A stretch of DNA of 64,000 nt from Alistipes montrealensis. GTDB taxonomy: Bacteria > Bacteroidota > Bacteroidia > Bacteroidales > Rikenellaceae. A model generated the notes under the pieces. That model did no database searches. It worked only from the letters and a program-made list of their open reading frames with translations, and was not told the origin of the DNA. Location of the stretch: the NCBI RefSeq assembly GCF_018362775.1, contig NZ_JAGYXY010000002.1:597035-661034 (forward strand), read 5' to 3'. Below are positions 35,362-43,030 of the stretch, one piece after another (within the stretch, counting starts at the first letter, position 1; each line of letters opens with the position of its first letter). The translations under genes and the position numbers were made by a program.

Positions 35362-35419
35362 ACCGGATTGCATGCCGTTCGGCAAAACTTTCCGACCGGT
35401 AGAAGTGTCGTTACGACAC
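35331..35419 (-). repeat. Tandem repeat unit 1, murA-proximal
   Basis: 89-base unit, about 90% identical to the adjacent unit at 35420-35508 by eye. On the minus strand it contains a full promoter (35331-35361). Confidence 0.9.
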
Positions 35420-35450
35420 CAAAGGTAGCAAAAAACCGGATGGTTCCAAA
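35420..35450 (-). promoter_or_regulatory. murA promoter, distal copy
   Basis: TTTG (35450-35447), 19 bases, TACCTTTG (35427-35420) on the minus strand: the same exact consensus and spacing as in the proximal copy, 89 bases further upstream. Confidence 0.7.
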
Positions 35451-35508
35451 ACCGGACTGCGTGCCGTTCGGCAAAAAGTTCCGACCGGTGGAAGTGCCGT
35501 TACGACAT
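35420..35508 (-). repeat. Tandem repeat unit 2, murA-distal
   Basis: Second 89-base unit directly abutting unit 1, differing at roughly eight positions. The differences avoid both promoter boxes, which are identical in the two copies. Confidence 0.9.
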
Positions 35509-35568
35509 CGAAGATAATAGGATTCCGGGCTTTTTTAGCGATTTTGGTAAATATTTTCACGAAAAACT

Positions 35569-35598
35569 TTTGCGGATAACTTTTTTGTTGTACTTTTG
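35569..35598 (+). promoter_or_regulatory. Promoter of rpmH
   Basis: TTTG (35569-35572), 18 bases, TACTTTTG (35591-35598). The -7 box is exact and the spacer one base short. The rpmH ATG is 42 bases downstream. Confidence 0.65.
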
Positions 35599-35639
35599 CA
35601 ATCCGTAAAAATGTCTGAAACAATAAAAACTATATAGCT

Positions 35640-35807
35640 ATGGCAATGAAGAGAACATACCAGCCTTCGCGTCGCAAGCGTATCAACAAGCACGGTTTCC
35701 GTGCTCGTATGGCTACGGCTAATGGTCGCAAGGTGCTGGCTGCGCGCCGCGCAAAAGGTCGCAAGAAACTGACCGTATCGGACGAGTCGACGTTCAAGTA
35801 CGCTTAA
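35640..35807 (+). CDS. rpmH: Large ribosomal subunit protein bL34
   Basis: A 55-residue, strongly basic protein beginning [20 protein letters not shown] and continuing with [20 protein letters not shown], the invariant core of L34 that lies near the peptide exit side of 23S rRNA. The last ten residues are an extension common in Bacteroidetes. In many bacteria rpmH lies next to rnpA and dnaA; here its neighbours are a GNAT gene and divergent murA. A strong promoter precedes it and a hairpin terminator follows 20 bases after the stop. Confidence 0.97.
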   Translation: MAMKRTYQPSRRKRINKHGFRARMATANGRKVLAARRAKGRKKLTVSDESTFKYA

Positions 35808-35826
35808 TTTCCTGCAGGAAAGATTT

Positions 35827-35849
35827 AAGGTCGGCTTTTTGCCGGCCTT
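35827..35849 (+). terminator. Terminator of rpmH
   Basis: AAGGTCGGC (35827-35835), TTTTT loop, GCCGGCCTT (35841-35849) with one G-T pair, followed by CTTTCATTT. Confidence 0.75.
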
Positions 35850-35872
35850 CTTTCATTTAATACCTATCGTAT

Positions 35873-36370
35873 ATGCTTTCGATCCGCCGAGCCTGCGAAA
35901 ACGACTGCGGACTGATCCGCCGCCTGGCCGGGGAGGTTTTCCCCGCCACCTACCGCGATATTCTCACGCCTGCGCAACTGGATTACATGATGGAGTGGAT
36001 GTACTCCGCCGAAAGCCTTGTGGGGCAGTTCCGTGCGGGCCACGTCTGGTTCATCGCCTCGTCCGACGGCGAACCGTGCGGTTATCTCTCGGTCGAACGG
36101 CAGGGCGACGACCTGTTCCACTTGCAGAAGATTTACGTCCTGCCCCGCTTCCAGGGCCTCGGCGCCGGGGAGTTCCTGTTTCGGCAGGCCGTGGACTACA
36201 TCCGCAGCGTGCATCCCGGGCCGTGCAGGATGGAACTCAACGTCAACCGTCATAACCGGGCGCTGCACTTCTACGAACGCATGGGTATGCGTGTCTTGCG
36301 CGAAGGGGACTTCCCGATCGGCGACGGTTACTATATGAACGACTATATTATGGGACTGGAGATAAAATAA
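35873..36370 (+). CDS. GNAT family N-acetyltransferase
   Basis: 165 residues, a single acetyltransferase domain. The acetyl-CoA pyrophosphate loop is PRFQGLGAG (91-99), preceded by the beta-4 strand LQKIYVLP and followed by LNVNRHNRALHFYERMGMRV, the usual end of the fold. The substrate cannot be told; many relatives acetylate small amines or protein N-termini. It lies 65 bases after rpmH beyond a terminator and has no clear promoter of its own, so it may depend on readthrough from rpmH. Confidence 0.93.
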   Translation: MLSIRRACENDCGLIRRLAGEVFPATYRDILTPAQLDYMMEWMYSAESLVGQFRAGHVWFIASSDGEPCGYLSVERQGDDLFHLQKIYVLPRFQGLGAGEFLFRQAVDYIRSVHPGPCRMELNVNRHNRALHFYERMGMRVLREGDFPIGDGYYMNDYIMGLEIK

Positions 36371-36394
36371 AGGGTTGGCCTCGGCCAACCCTTT
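36369..36394. terminator. Bidirectional terminator between GNAT and DUF4924 genes
   Basis: 12-base perfect inverted repeat AAAGGGTTGGCC / GGCCAACCCTTT with a two-base loop, starting inside the GNAT stop codon and ending at the stop of the convergent gene, with a T run on the plus strand. Confidence 0.85.
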
Positions 36395-36958
36395 TTAGTT
36401 TTCGTCTGTTTTGAACAGGTCCACTTCGCCCCGCTCGACTTTGCCGTACATGTCGGCCAACTCGGCGATTACGGGAGAGATGTATTCGAGCGTGTCCGCC
36501 ACGGCCGGCTTGTCGCCTTCGCCCTTGATGCGGTAGAGCATCGCGGCGTAGAGCGCCCGGAAACAGAGTTCCGTGTCGTTCATCCCCGGATTGCCCATCA
36601 CGGTCCGCAGGCGCGGCAGTTCCGGTTCGAGACGTGCGTATGTCTGGCGGTAATGCGCTCCGACGGGAAGTTTCATCAACTGTAAATGCAGGTTGTGCAG
36701 GTCCTGGATCAGGTGGAGCGTATGCTCCAGATGCCCTTTCTCCTCCTTGCCCTCCTCGCGGAGCAGGTTCGCCAGATCCATGTACCAGAGCAGGAATACG
36801 TGTTTCTGCTCCTCGCCGATGTCCTTGCGCGGGGCGATCAGCGTCGAGAAAATCGCTTCGGGACTGAATTGCAGCGCCCGGAGCAGGTCTTCCAACTGCC
36901 ACAGGTAGAGAATATATTCGGCGATGTTCTCCCGCCGTTTGGCTTTTGCGATGTCCAT
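36395..36958 (-). CDS. DUF4924 family protein
   Basis: 187 residues, predicted all-helical and soluble. The opening RENIAEYILYLWQLEDLLRA and the later MDLANLLREEGKEEKGHLEH match the DUF4924 family, which is confined to Bacteroidetes; function unknown. It starts 41 bases after the stop of the phosphate transporter on the same strand and ends at a terminator, so the two are probably cotranscribed. Confidence 0.88.
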   Translation of the reverse strand: MDIAKAKRRENIAEYILYLWQLEDLLRALQFSPEAIFSTLIAPRKDIGEEQKHVFLLWYMDLANLLREEGKEEKGHLEHTLHLIQDLHNLHLQLMKLPVGAHYRQTYARLEPELPRLRTVMGNPGMNDTELCFRALYAAMLYRIKGEGDKPAVADTLEYISPVIAELADMYGKVERGEVDLFKTDEN

Positions 36959-36998
36959 TTTGTAAATTCTTTTTCGGAAGTTCCGCCCTTCGGGAACG

Positions 36999-39224
36999 TT
37001 ACTTCATCCAGTTTTTCGGCCCCGGCAGATGCTTGAGGAAGTACTGCTGCGATTTGAGGAGGTTGCGTGACTGGAGCACCATGTTCTTGGTCTCGGTCAG
37101 GATCGTCAGGTACAACATGCTTGCCTTGGTGTTCGACCGGGCCTCGTTGATGCGCGTAAGTTCGGATTTGATCGCTTCGGCGATCGCTTCGAACAACTGG
37201 TCGCGGAGCGTCAGCACCATTTCGATTTCCGAGAAGTCGCCGTCGCGGAGCATCAGGTTGATGTGGCGGTAGATCGACTCCACGTCGTCGTTGATCGACA
37301 TCAGGTCGCGGGCCTGCTCTTTCGAGAGTCCTTCGTGGTTGTTGTCGATATGCTCGAATGCCGGGCGCGTGATGTGCATCAGCGCCTTGGTCATTTCGTT
37401 GAGGTAATCCACCACCTGTACGTAGTAGTGGGCCGTGTTGACATCGCCGCCCTGGAGCTTCTTGAGTGTCGGGAGCAGCGAATATTTGCGTTCGCGCGAC
37501 TGGTAGAACAGGTCGTTCGACTCCTTGACCATGTCGCGCAGCACTTTGCGGTTCTCCTTGAAGACGGCGATCAGCGTGCGGTCGTAAATCTTCGTGGCGC
37601 ACTCCATCGTGCGGCACACTTCGTCGCGCAGGTTTCCGATGATATCTTCGTTGGCTTCCGCCTCCTGCCGTACGGTGGCGGCGCTCTTGTTTTTCTTGAT
37701 GAAGTTGCTGTGGATAAGCATCCATCCGCACAATACCGTGATGACGATGAATGCCGGGGTTCCGCCGTAGATCAGCGCCAGCCCCACCACGAAGGCGATC
37801 AAAAATCCGCCCAATGCCGTGATGAACCATCCGGCCACGACGGTCATGACGCCCGAAATGCGGTATACGGCGCTTTCGCGGCCCCAGGCGCGGTCGGCGA
37901 GCGACGAACCCATAGCTACCATGAAGCAGACGTAGGTGGTCGACAGCGGAAGTTTGAGCGAGGTCGCCATGGCGATCAGCAGCGCCGAGGTCGTCAGGTT
38001 GACCGTGGCGCGGATCATGTCGTAGGGCGAACCGCTGTGCTCCACGTCTTCGTATTCGAAACGGCGCGAGATCGATTCGCGCAGGTGCTTCGGAACCACG
38101 CGCTCGATACCCGAGCTGACGTTGAGGGCCGCGCGGACGATCGTGCGCGAGAAGACCGACGATCCGTACTGCTCCTGCCCGTCGTCACCCTGCGCCGAGA
38201 GCGAAAGCTCGGTTTCGGAGACGTGCATCGCCTTTTTCGAAGTCCACAGTGTGAGGATCATCATGATGCCTGCGGCGAGCAGGATCAGGAAATTGGCCGG
38301 AACGTTTTCGTTCAGGGCTCCCATGAGCATCCCCGTGTCGCCCGCTTCCCGGGCGATGGTGTAAGCGTCGAATCCGGCTACGGGCACGCCGATGAAGTTC
38401 ACCAGGTCGTTGCCTGCGAAGGCCAGCGCCAGGGCGAAGGTTCCCGACAGGATCGTGATGCGCAGGATGTTGATCTTGAAGCGCTGGATGAAGAACAGCA
38501 GCAGCGAGCAGACGATCCAGCAGATGGCCAGGGCCGAGAGCAGGTGGTTGTCGATGAGCTGGATGAAGGCATTGTGGGCCAGCAGGGACTTGAGTCCCTT
38601 GAAGACGGCGAAATAGACGATCGCCGTCAGCGAGGCGCCGCACCAGAGCGAACCGTAGCGGCGGAAGAGCACCGTGTAGCGGAACGAAAAGATCATGCGC
38701 GAGATGTACATGACCAGCGTTCCGCAGGTAAAGGCGATCACTACCGACAGCAGGATGGCCGAGACGATACCCATGGCGCGCGAGGTGTTGATATACTGTC
38801 CGAGCGCCGAGACGCCCTGTTCCGGGTCGTTGGCGATTTTATAGATCGACACGGCGATCGCTGCGCCCAGCAGGCAGAATATCAGCGATACGGTAGTCGA
38901 TGTAGGGAGTCCCCACGAATTGTAGAGGTCCAGCAGGATGACGTTGGCGAACATGACGCCCAGGTAGAGCATCATCACTTCGTGGAAGGTGAACAGTCCG
39001 GGGTTGAACATGCCGCTGCGTGCGACTTCCATCATGCCGCTCGACGTAACGACGCCGATGATGATGCCGATGGACGCTACGGTGAGGATAATCTTCATCG
39101 AGGCGGCTTTGGAGCCGATAGCGGAGTTGAGGAAGTTGACTGCGTCGTTCGTGACGCCGACGAAAAGACCTGAAATAGCGAGGATTCCCAGAATGCCGAC
39201 AATGACGGTGTAAATTTCGCTCAT
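36999..39224 (-). CDS. PiT-family inorganic phosphate transporter with PhoU-like tail
   Basis: 741 residues. Two PiT signatures are clear: GVTNDAVNFLNSAIGSK (about 23-39) and FAGNDLVNFIGVPVAG (about 265-280), each in a half of the inverted-repeat membrane domain with about 10-12 helices in total. From about residue 520 a soluble helical region follows (NEDIIGNLRDEVCRTMEC; VQVVDYLNEMTKALMHITR) that resembles PhoU/DUF47. The protein imports phosphate with H+ or Na+, and the tail may regulate it. A -7 box lies 27 bases upstream. Confidence 0.94.
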   Translation of the reverse strand: MSEIYTVIVGILGILAISGLFVGVTNDAVNFLNSAIGSKAASMKIILTVASIGIIIGVVTSSGMMEVARSGMFNPGLFTFHEVMMLYLGVMFANVILLDLYNSWGLPTSTTVSLIFCLLGAAIAVSIYKIANDPEQGVSALGQYINTSRAMGIVSAILLSVVIAFTCGTLVMYISRMIFSFRYTVLFRRYGSLWCGASLTAIVYFAVFKGLKSLLAHNAFIQLIDNHLLSALAICWIVCSLLLFFIQRFKINILRITILSGTFALALAFAGNDLVNFIGVPVAGFDAYTIAREAGDTGMLMGALNENVPANFLILLAAGIMMILTLWTSKKAMHVSETELSLSAQGDDGQEQYGSSVFSRTIVRAALNVSSGIERVVPKHLRESISRRFEYEDVEHSGSPYDMIRATVNLTTSALLIAMATSLKLPLSTTYVCFMVAMGSSLADRAWGRESAVYRISGVMTVVAGWFITALGGFLIAFVVGLALIYGGTPAFIVITVLCGWMLIHSNFIKKNKSAATVRQEAEANEDIIGNLRDEVCRTMECATKIYDRTLIAVFKENRKVLRDMVKESNDLFYQSRERKYSLLPTLKKLQGGDVNTAHYYVQVVDYLNEMTKALMHITRPAFEHIDNNHEGLSKEQARDLMSINDDVESIYRHINLMLRDGDFSEIEMVLTLRDQLFEAIAEAIKSELTRINEARSNTKASMLYLTILTETKNMVLQSRNLLKSQQYFLKHLPGPKNWMK

Positions 39225-39250
39225 GTTGGGGGTTTAGTGCAAATTGTGAA

Positions 39251-39258
39251 CAAATTTA
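39251..39258 (-). promoter_or_regulatory. Promoter -7 box for the phosphate transporter
   Basis: TAAATTTG on the minus strand matches TAnnTTTG exactly, 27 bases before the ATG at 39224. No TTTG at the right distance is seen. Confidence 0.5.
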
Positions 39259-39476
39259 CGCCATTTTTTCCGATGAAATGGTTTAGACACCCAATGTTAA
39301 CATTAATTTAACACAAAAACGCCTGCACGGTGCGCTGCGGACGAATCTGTGGGAACCGGGCAGGCTGACGAATGCCGCGCGGCGGGGACGCATGGGCTTC
39401 CCGTGTGTGGTGGCAATTGACTCTGGGCTGCATTTCCGGAAAGGGAAAAGGTCCTATTTCCTCTGTTCGGGTATAA

Positions 39477-39507
39477 AAAAACCTTCTGCAATGCGCAGAA
39501 GGTTTTT
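39477..39507 (-). terminator. Terminator of the EF-G paralogue
   Basis: 13-base inverted repeat AAAAACCTTCTGC (39477-39489) / GCAGAAGGTTTTT (39495-39507), about 85 bases past the stop on the minus strand, with a T run following the stem. Confidence 0.85.
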
Positions 39508-39590
39508 GCGGATAACGGATTGTTCCGGTTGGAACGCATATTGGCCGGGACTCCTGTGCCGGAACCGCCGCCGTATGCAACCGCCGGGAA

Positions 39591-41747
39591 CTATTCGTCG
39601 TCGGTGTCGGTGTAGGCTTTGAGCAGTTTGTCCTGCACGTCGGCGGGAACCTGCTCGTAACTGTTGAATTTCATCGTGTAGGTCGCCGAACCCGATGTCA
39701 GCGACGAGAGGGTCGTCGAGTAACGGTAGAGCTCGGCCAGCGGAACCAGTGCATTCAGGCGGTCGAAGCCCTTGTCCGACTCCATGCCGGCGATCATCGC
39801 GCGGCGGTTTTGGAGGTCTGACATCACGGCGCCCATGTATTCGCTCGGAACGAGCACTTCGACGCTGTAAATCGGCTCCATGATCTTGGGCCCTGCGTTG
39901 CGGAAAGCCTCCTTGAAGGCGTTGCGCGCCGCCAGCTTGAACGAGATTTCGTTCGAATCCACCGGGTGCATCTTGCCGTCGTAGATCACCACGCGGATGT
40001 CGCGGGCATACGATCCGGTCAGTGGGCCCTCGTCCATCTTCTCCATGATGCCTTTCAGGATGGCGGGCATGAAGCGTGCGTCGATGGCGCCGCCCACGAT
40101 TGCCGAGTAGAACTGCAGTTTGCCGCCCCACTGCAAGTCGTATTCCTCCTTGGTCTTGGGGTTCAGCACCATGTCGCCCTTGCCGGGGACCTTGTAGTTC
40201 TTCGGTTCGCCGATGCCTTCGTAATAGGGCTCGATGATCATGTGCACCTCGCCGAACTGGCCTGCGCCGCCCGACTGCTTTTTGTGGCGGTAGTCGGCCT
40301 GAGCCACCTTCGTAATGGTCTCGCGGTAGGGAATCTTCGGTGCGATGTGCTCGTAGGAGAGTTTGTTCTCTTTCTCGATGCGCGAGCGCAGGATGTTCAG
40401 ATGGTGCTCGCCCTGGCCCTGGATGATGGTCTGCTTCAGTTCCTTGGAGTATTCGACCAGAATGGTCGGGTCTTCGAACTTGGCGTCGTTGAGCACCTTG
40501 CCCAGCTTCTCCTCGTCGGCCTGGTCCTTGCATTTGATGGCGGCGCGGTAGCGCGGTTCGGGGAAGACGATCGGCTCGATCGTCACGGGAGCCGACGGCG
40601 CCGAAAGCGTGTCGTTGGTGCGCGTACCCTTCAGTTTCACCGTGCAGCCGATGTCCCCGGCCATGAGTTCCGTGACCTTGATGCGGTTTTTGCCCGCTAC
40701 GGCGAACAACTGCGAGAGTTTCTCCTTGTTCCCGGTGCGGGTGTTCACCAACTCCGTTCCTTCGGTGATCTTGCCGCGGATGACACGGAAATAGGTGATT
40801 TCGCCGATATGCTGTTCCACCTGGCTCTTGAAGACGAATGCTACCGTGGGTGCAGTCTCGTCGGCCGTGATCTCCTCGCCCTCGGTCGAGAGGAATGCGG
40901 GGGCCTTCTGCGGGCCGGGCGCTACGTTGATGATGAACTCCATCAGGCGCTTGGTTCCGATGTCGCGCTTGCCGCTGGTGCAGAAAATAGGCATTACCTC
41001 GCGCTTCGAAAGGCCGATTTTCAGGCCCGAGCGAATGTCGTCCTGCGTGAGCGTGCCCTTGTCGAAGTAGAGTTCCATCAGCGCCTCGTCGTGTTCGGCG
41101 GCCATTTCCACGAGTTCCTTATTCAGCTCCTGTGCTTTTTCGAGTTCTTCGGCGGGAATTTCCAACTCTTCGCGGTGGCCGTCGTTGTCCTTGAAGCGGT
41201 ACATCTTCATCAGCAGCACGTCGATGAACGCGTTGAAGCCCGGGCCCTGGTTGACGGGATATTGTACGATGACGGGTTTCACGCGCGACGACGCTTTGAT
41301 CGACTCGACCGTCGATTCGAAATTGGCCTTGTCGGCGTCCACCTGGCTCACCACGCCGATCACGGGTTTCTTGAGCAGCCGGGCGTAACGGGCCTGAATC
41401 TCGCTGCCGACCTCCCAGCCGTTCTGGGCGTTGAACAGGAAAACCCCCACGTCGCCCACCTTGAATGCCGAGAAGAGACTTCCGCAGAAGTCGTCCGAGC
41501 CCGGGCAGTCGATGATGTTCAACTTGCGGTCCATGAATTCGGTGAAGAGGATCGTCGAATAGATCGAGCGCTTGTATTCGTGCTCGATATCCGTGTTGTC
41601 CGAGAGCGTGTTGTTCGTCTCGATACTACCCCTGCGGTCGATGACCTTACCCTCAAAGGCCATCGCTTCGGCAAGGGTAGTTTTACCCGTGCCGGGCGCG
41701 CCGATGAGTACGATGTTCTTGATCTCTTTAGCTGAATAATTTTTCAT
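39591..41747 (-). CDS. Elongation factor G paralogue with altered GTPase motifs
   Basis: 718 residues, full EF-G length with all five domains; the late stretch RHKKQSGGAGQFGEV and GPLTGSYARDIRV are EF-G domain IV/V hallmarks. The P-loop is intact (GAPGTGKT, 16-23), but the G3 motif reads DCPGS (80-84) where EF-G has DTPGH with the catalytic His, and G4 reads SQVD (134-137) instead of NKxD. GTP hydrolysis is therefore doubtful. The sequence resembles an EF-G paralogue of Bacteroidales; a Bacteroides EF-G2 that works without GTPase activity during carbon starvation has been described. Start at MKNYSAKEIKN; transcribed alone. Confidence 0.93.
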   Translation of the reverse strand: MKNYSAKEIKNIVLIGAPGTGKTTLAEAMAFEGKVIDRRGSIETNNTLSDNTDIEHEYKRSIYSTILFTEFMDRKLNIIDCPGSDDFCGSLFSAFKVGDVGVFLFNAQNGWEVGSEIQARYARLLKKPVIGVVSQVDADKANFESTVESIKASSRVKPVIVQYPVNQGPGFNAFIDVLLMKMYRFKDNDGHREELEIPAEELEKAQELNKELVEMAAEHDEALMELYFDKGTLTQDDIRSGLKIGLSKREVMPIFCTSGKRDIGTKRLMEFIINVAPGPQKAPAFLSTEGEEITADETAPTVAFVFKSQVEQHIGEITYFRVIRGKITEGTELVNTRTGNKEKLSQLFAVAGKNRIKVTELMAGDIGCTVKLKGTRTNDTLSAPSAPVTIEPIVFPEPRYRAAIKCKDQADEEKLGKVLNDAKFEDPTILVEYSKELKQTIIQGQGEHHLNILRSRIEKENKLSYEHIAPKIPYRETITKVAQADYRHKKQSGGAGQFGEVHMIIEPYYEGIGEPKNYKVPGKGDMVLNPKTKEEYDLQWGGKLQFYSAIVGGAIDARFMPAILKGIMEKMDEGPLTGSYARDIRVVIYDGKMHPVDSNEISFKLAARNAFKEAFRNAGPKIMEPIYSVEVLVPSEYMGAVMSDLQNRRAMIAGMESDKGFDRLNALVPLAELYRYSTTLSSLTSGSATYTMKFNSYEQVPADVQDKLLKAYTDTDDE

Positions 41748-41893
41748 ATTCCCGTATGGTTTTAAGGTTTTTCGTTCATTCCGGACCTCATTTCCCGTGC
41801 CGCAATCGGATACAAGGTTCCGCGTCGGCCCGGGCGTTTCGGTTAGCCGACTATAAATATACAAATTATTCGTGAAAAACAACTCGGGGAATA

Positions 41894-41922
41894 AAAAAAT
41901 CGCCCGAGGAGGGCGATTTTTT
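41894..41922 (-). terminator. Terminator of the SGNH hydrolase
   Basis: 12-base perfect inverted repeat AAAAAATCGCCC / GGGCGATTTTTT with a GAGGA loop, 23 bases after the stop of the minus-strand hydrolase. Confidence 0.88.
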
Positions 41923-41944
41923 AAGTCTTCGAAAAACAGCGGGT

Positions 41945-42625
41945 TTACTTCGCGGCGGCAGGCCGGTAGTGTGCCAGTGCGGGCAGGATGACACGCTCCA
42001 TGACGGCGTAACCTTCGGCCGTGGGATGCACGCCGTCCTTGGTGTATTCGCTGCGCAGCGAACCGTCCTCAGCCTGCATGGCGCTGTGGTAGTCGATCCA
42101 GATCAGCCCGCGGTCCCGGGCGTACTGCTTCAACTGTGCATTCAGGGTGCGGATCTTTCCGGCGGCGTCTTCGATTTCGGCTCTCCACGGGAATTTTCCG
42201 GCCGGCAGGACCGAGCAGATGATCGGCCGTATGCCTGCGGCCATCGCCAGTTCGGCCATCGAAATGACATTTTCGGTGATGTGTTCGATTTCGATGGGGC
42301 CGTTGTTCTGGGCAATGTCATTCGTCCCGGCGAGAATTACGACCGCCTGCGGATGCAGGTTGATCACATCGGCCCGGAAGCGGCAGAGCATCTGGCTCGA
42401 TACCTGCCCGCCGATTCCCCGGCAGGCGAAATTGTTGGCGGTGAAGAATTCGGGATGGGTTTTATACCACCCGGCGGTGATCGAGTTTCCCATGAACACC
42501 ACGGCGGGAGGGGCCGTGAGTTGTGCGTTGGCCGTCGCGTAATGGCCGTAATTGGCCCAGTCGCGCTGCTGGGCCGAAAGAGCGGCCGGAAGCACGAGCG
42601 CGAGCAGAAGAATCAGTTTTTTCAT
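41945..42625 (-). CDS. Secreted SGNH/GDSL hydrolase
   Basis: 226 residues. Signal peptide (about 1-18, ending LSA). Block I VFMGNSITAGW carries the catalytic Ser, VILAGTNDI is block III with the oxyanion Asn, and KDGVHPTAEGY is block V with the Asp-His pair. Such esterases act on acyl groups of sugars or lipids in the periplasm; the substrate is unknown. Start at MKKLILLLAL, not the longer out-of-frame-derived extension to 42859. It follows a small membrane protein gene by 14 bases. Confidence 0.93.
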   Translation of the reverse strand: MKKLILLLALVLPAALSAQQRDWANYGHYATANAQLTAPPAVVFMGNSITAGWYKTHPEFFTANNFACRGIGGQVSSQMLCRFRADVINLHPQAVVILAGTNDIAQNNGPIEIEHITENVISMAELAMAAGIRPIICSVLPAGKFPWRAEIEDAAGKIRTLNAQLKQYARDRGLIWIDYHSAMQAEDGSLRSEYTKDGVHPTAEGYAVMERVILPALAHYRPAAAK

Positions 42626-42639
42626 AAATCTTTTGGTTC

Positions 42640-42870
42640 TTATTTCTGTGCCCGGGTGATGTTGCGGGCGTTGCGTTCGTCGTCGTTGCGGTGGCGTTTG
42701 CCTCCGAAACGCCCGAATAACCATCCTGCCGCAAAGGCGGCCAGCAGGAGAATGATGTCGAGGAAAACGTCGGCCAGCCACCGCTGGATGGCGGGTGCGA
42801 AATTCCAGAGCAGCAGGAAGATGATCAGGATGCCCAGCATTCCTCCGATGATGATCCATTTCTTGTCCAT
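42640..42870 (-). CDS. Small two-helix membrane protein
   Basis: 76 residues: helix about 4-24 (WIIIGGMLGILIIFLLLWNF) and helix about 33-52 (ADVFLDIILLLAAFAAGWLF), then a basic tail RFGGKRHRNDDERNARN. No known domain is recognised. It lies between aminopeptidase P and the SGNH hydrolase on the same strand, 14 bases before the latter, so it is probably translated from the same message. Confidence 0.75.
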   Translation of the reverse strand: MDKKWIIIGGMLGILIIFLLLWNFAPAIQRWLADVFLDIILLLAAFAAGWLFGRFGGKRHRNDDERNARNITRAQK

Positions 42871-43030
42871 AATAACTGTGTCGGATTATAGTGTTGTTGT
42901 AAAATCAAATACCGTTTTCTTTGTCGCCGGCGTATTCCCGGAGCCGGCCTTCCCTTTACGCGCTGTTTCACGGCAAATCGGTGTTTGCGCTTGCGCTTGT
43001 CCGGGGCGGGGCGGAGGGATGCGGCCGGCC

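Larger units (their letters stand above)
35244..35639. other. Divergent regulatory region between murA and rpmH
   Basis: 396 bases with no gene. From murA outward it holds a hairpin in the murA leader (35281-35317), two 89-base repeats that each carry a murA-directed promoter (35331-35508), and the rpmH promoter (35569-35598). Short frames in it are read-through extensions of the murA frame into the repeats. Confidence 0.75.
39225..39590. other. Intergenic region between EF-G paralogue and phosphate transporter
   Basis: 366 bases. It holds the transporter's -7 box (39251-39258) and the EF-G paralogue terminator (39477-39507). The 150 bases between show no recognised feature; minus-strand frames there run through the terminator and have no family resemblance. 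Confidence 0.55.

Noticed and set aside
35244..35474. Amino-terminal extension of murA into the promoter repeats
   Set aside because: The frame stays open through both repeats by chance and would add residues with repeated sequence; MurA proteins begin at the conserved MAVFKVEGG, and promoters lie inside the extension.
35331..35508. Repeat pair considered as a CRISPR or mobile-element remnant
   Set aside because: Only two directly adjoining units with no spacers, no terminal repeats and no transposase; each unit contains a promoter aimed at murA.
39303..39580. Small open frames of 78 and 90 codons on the minus strand
   Set aside because: They run through the EF-G paralogue terminator, overlap each other, and show no signal peptide, membrane helix or family pattern.
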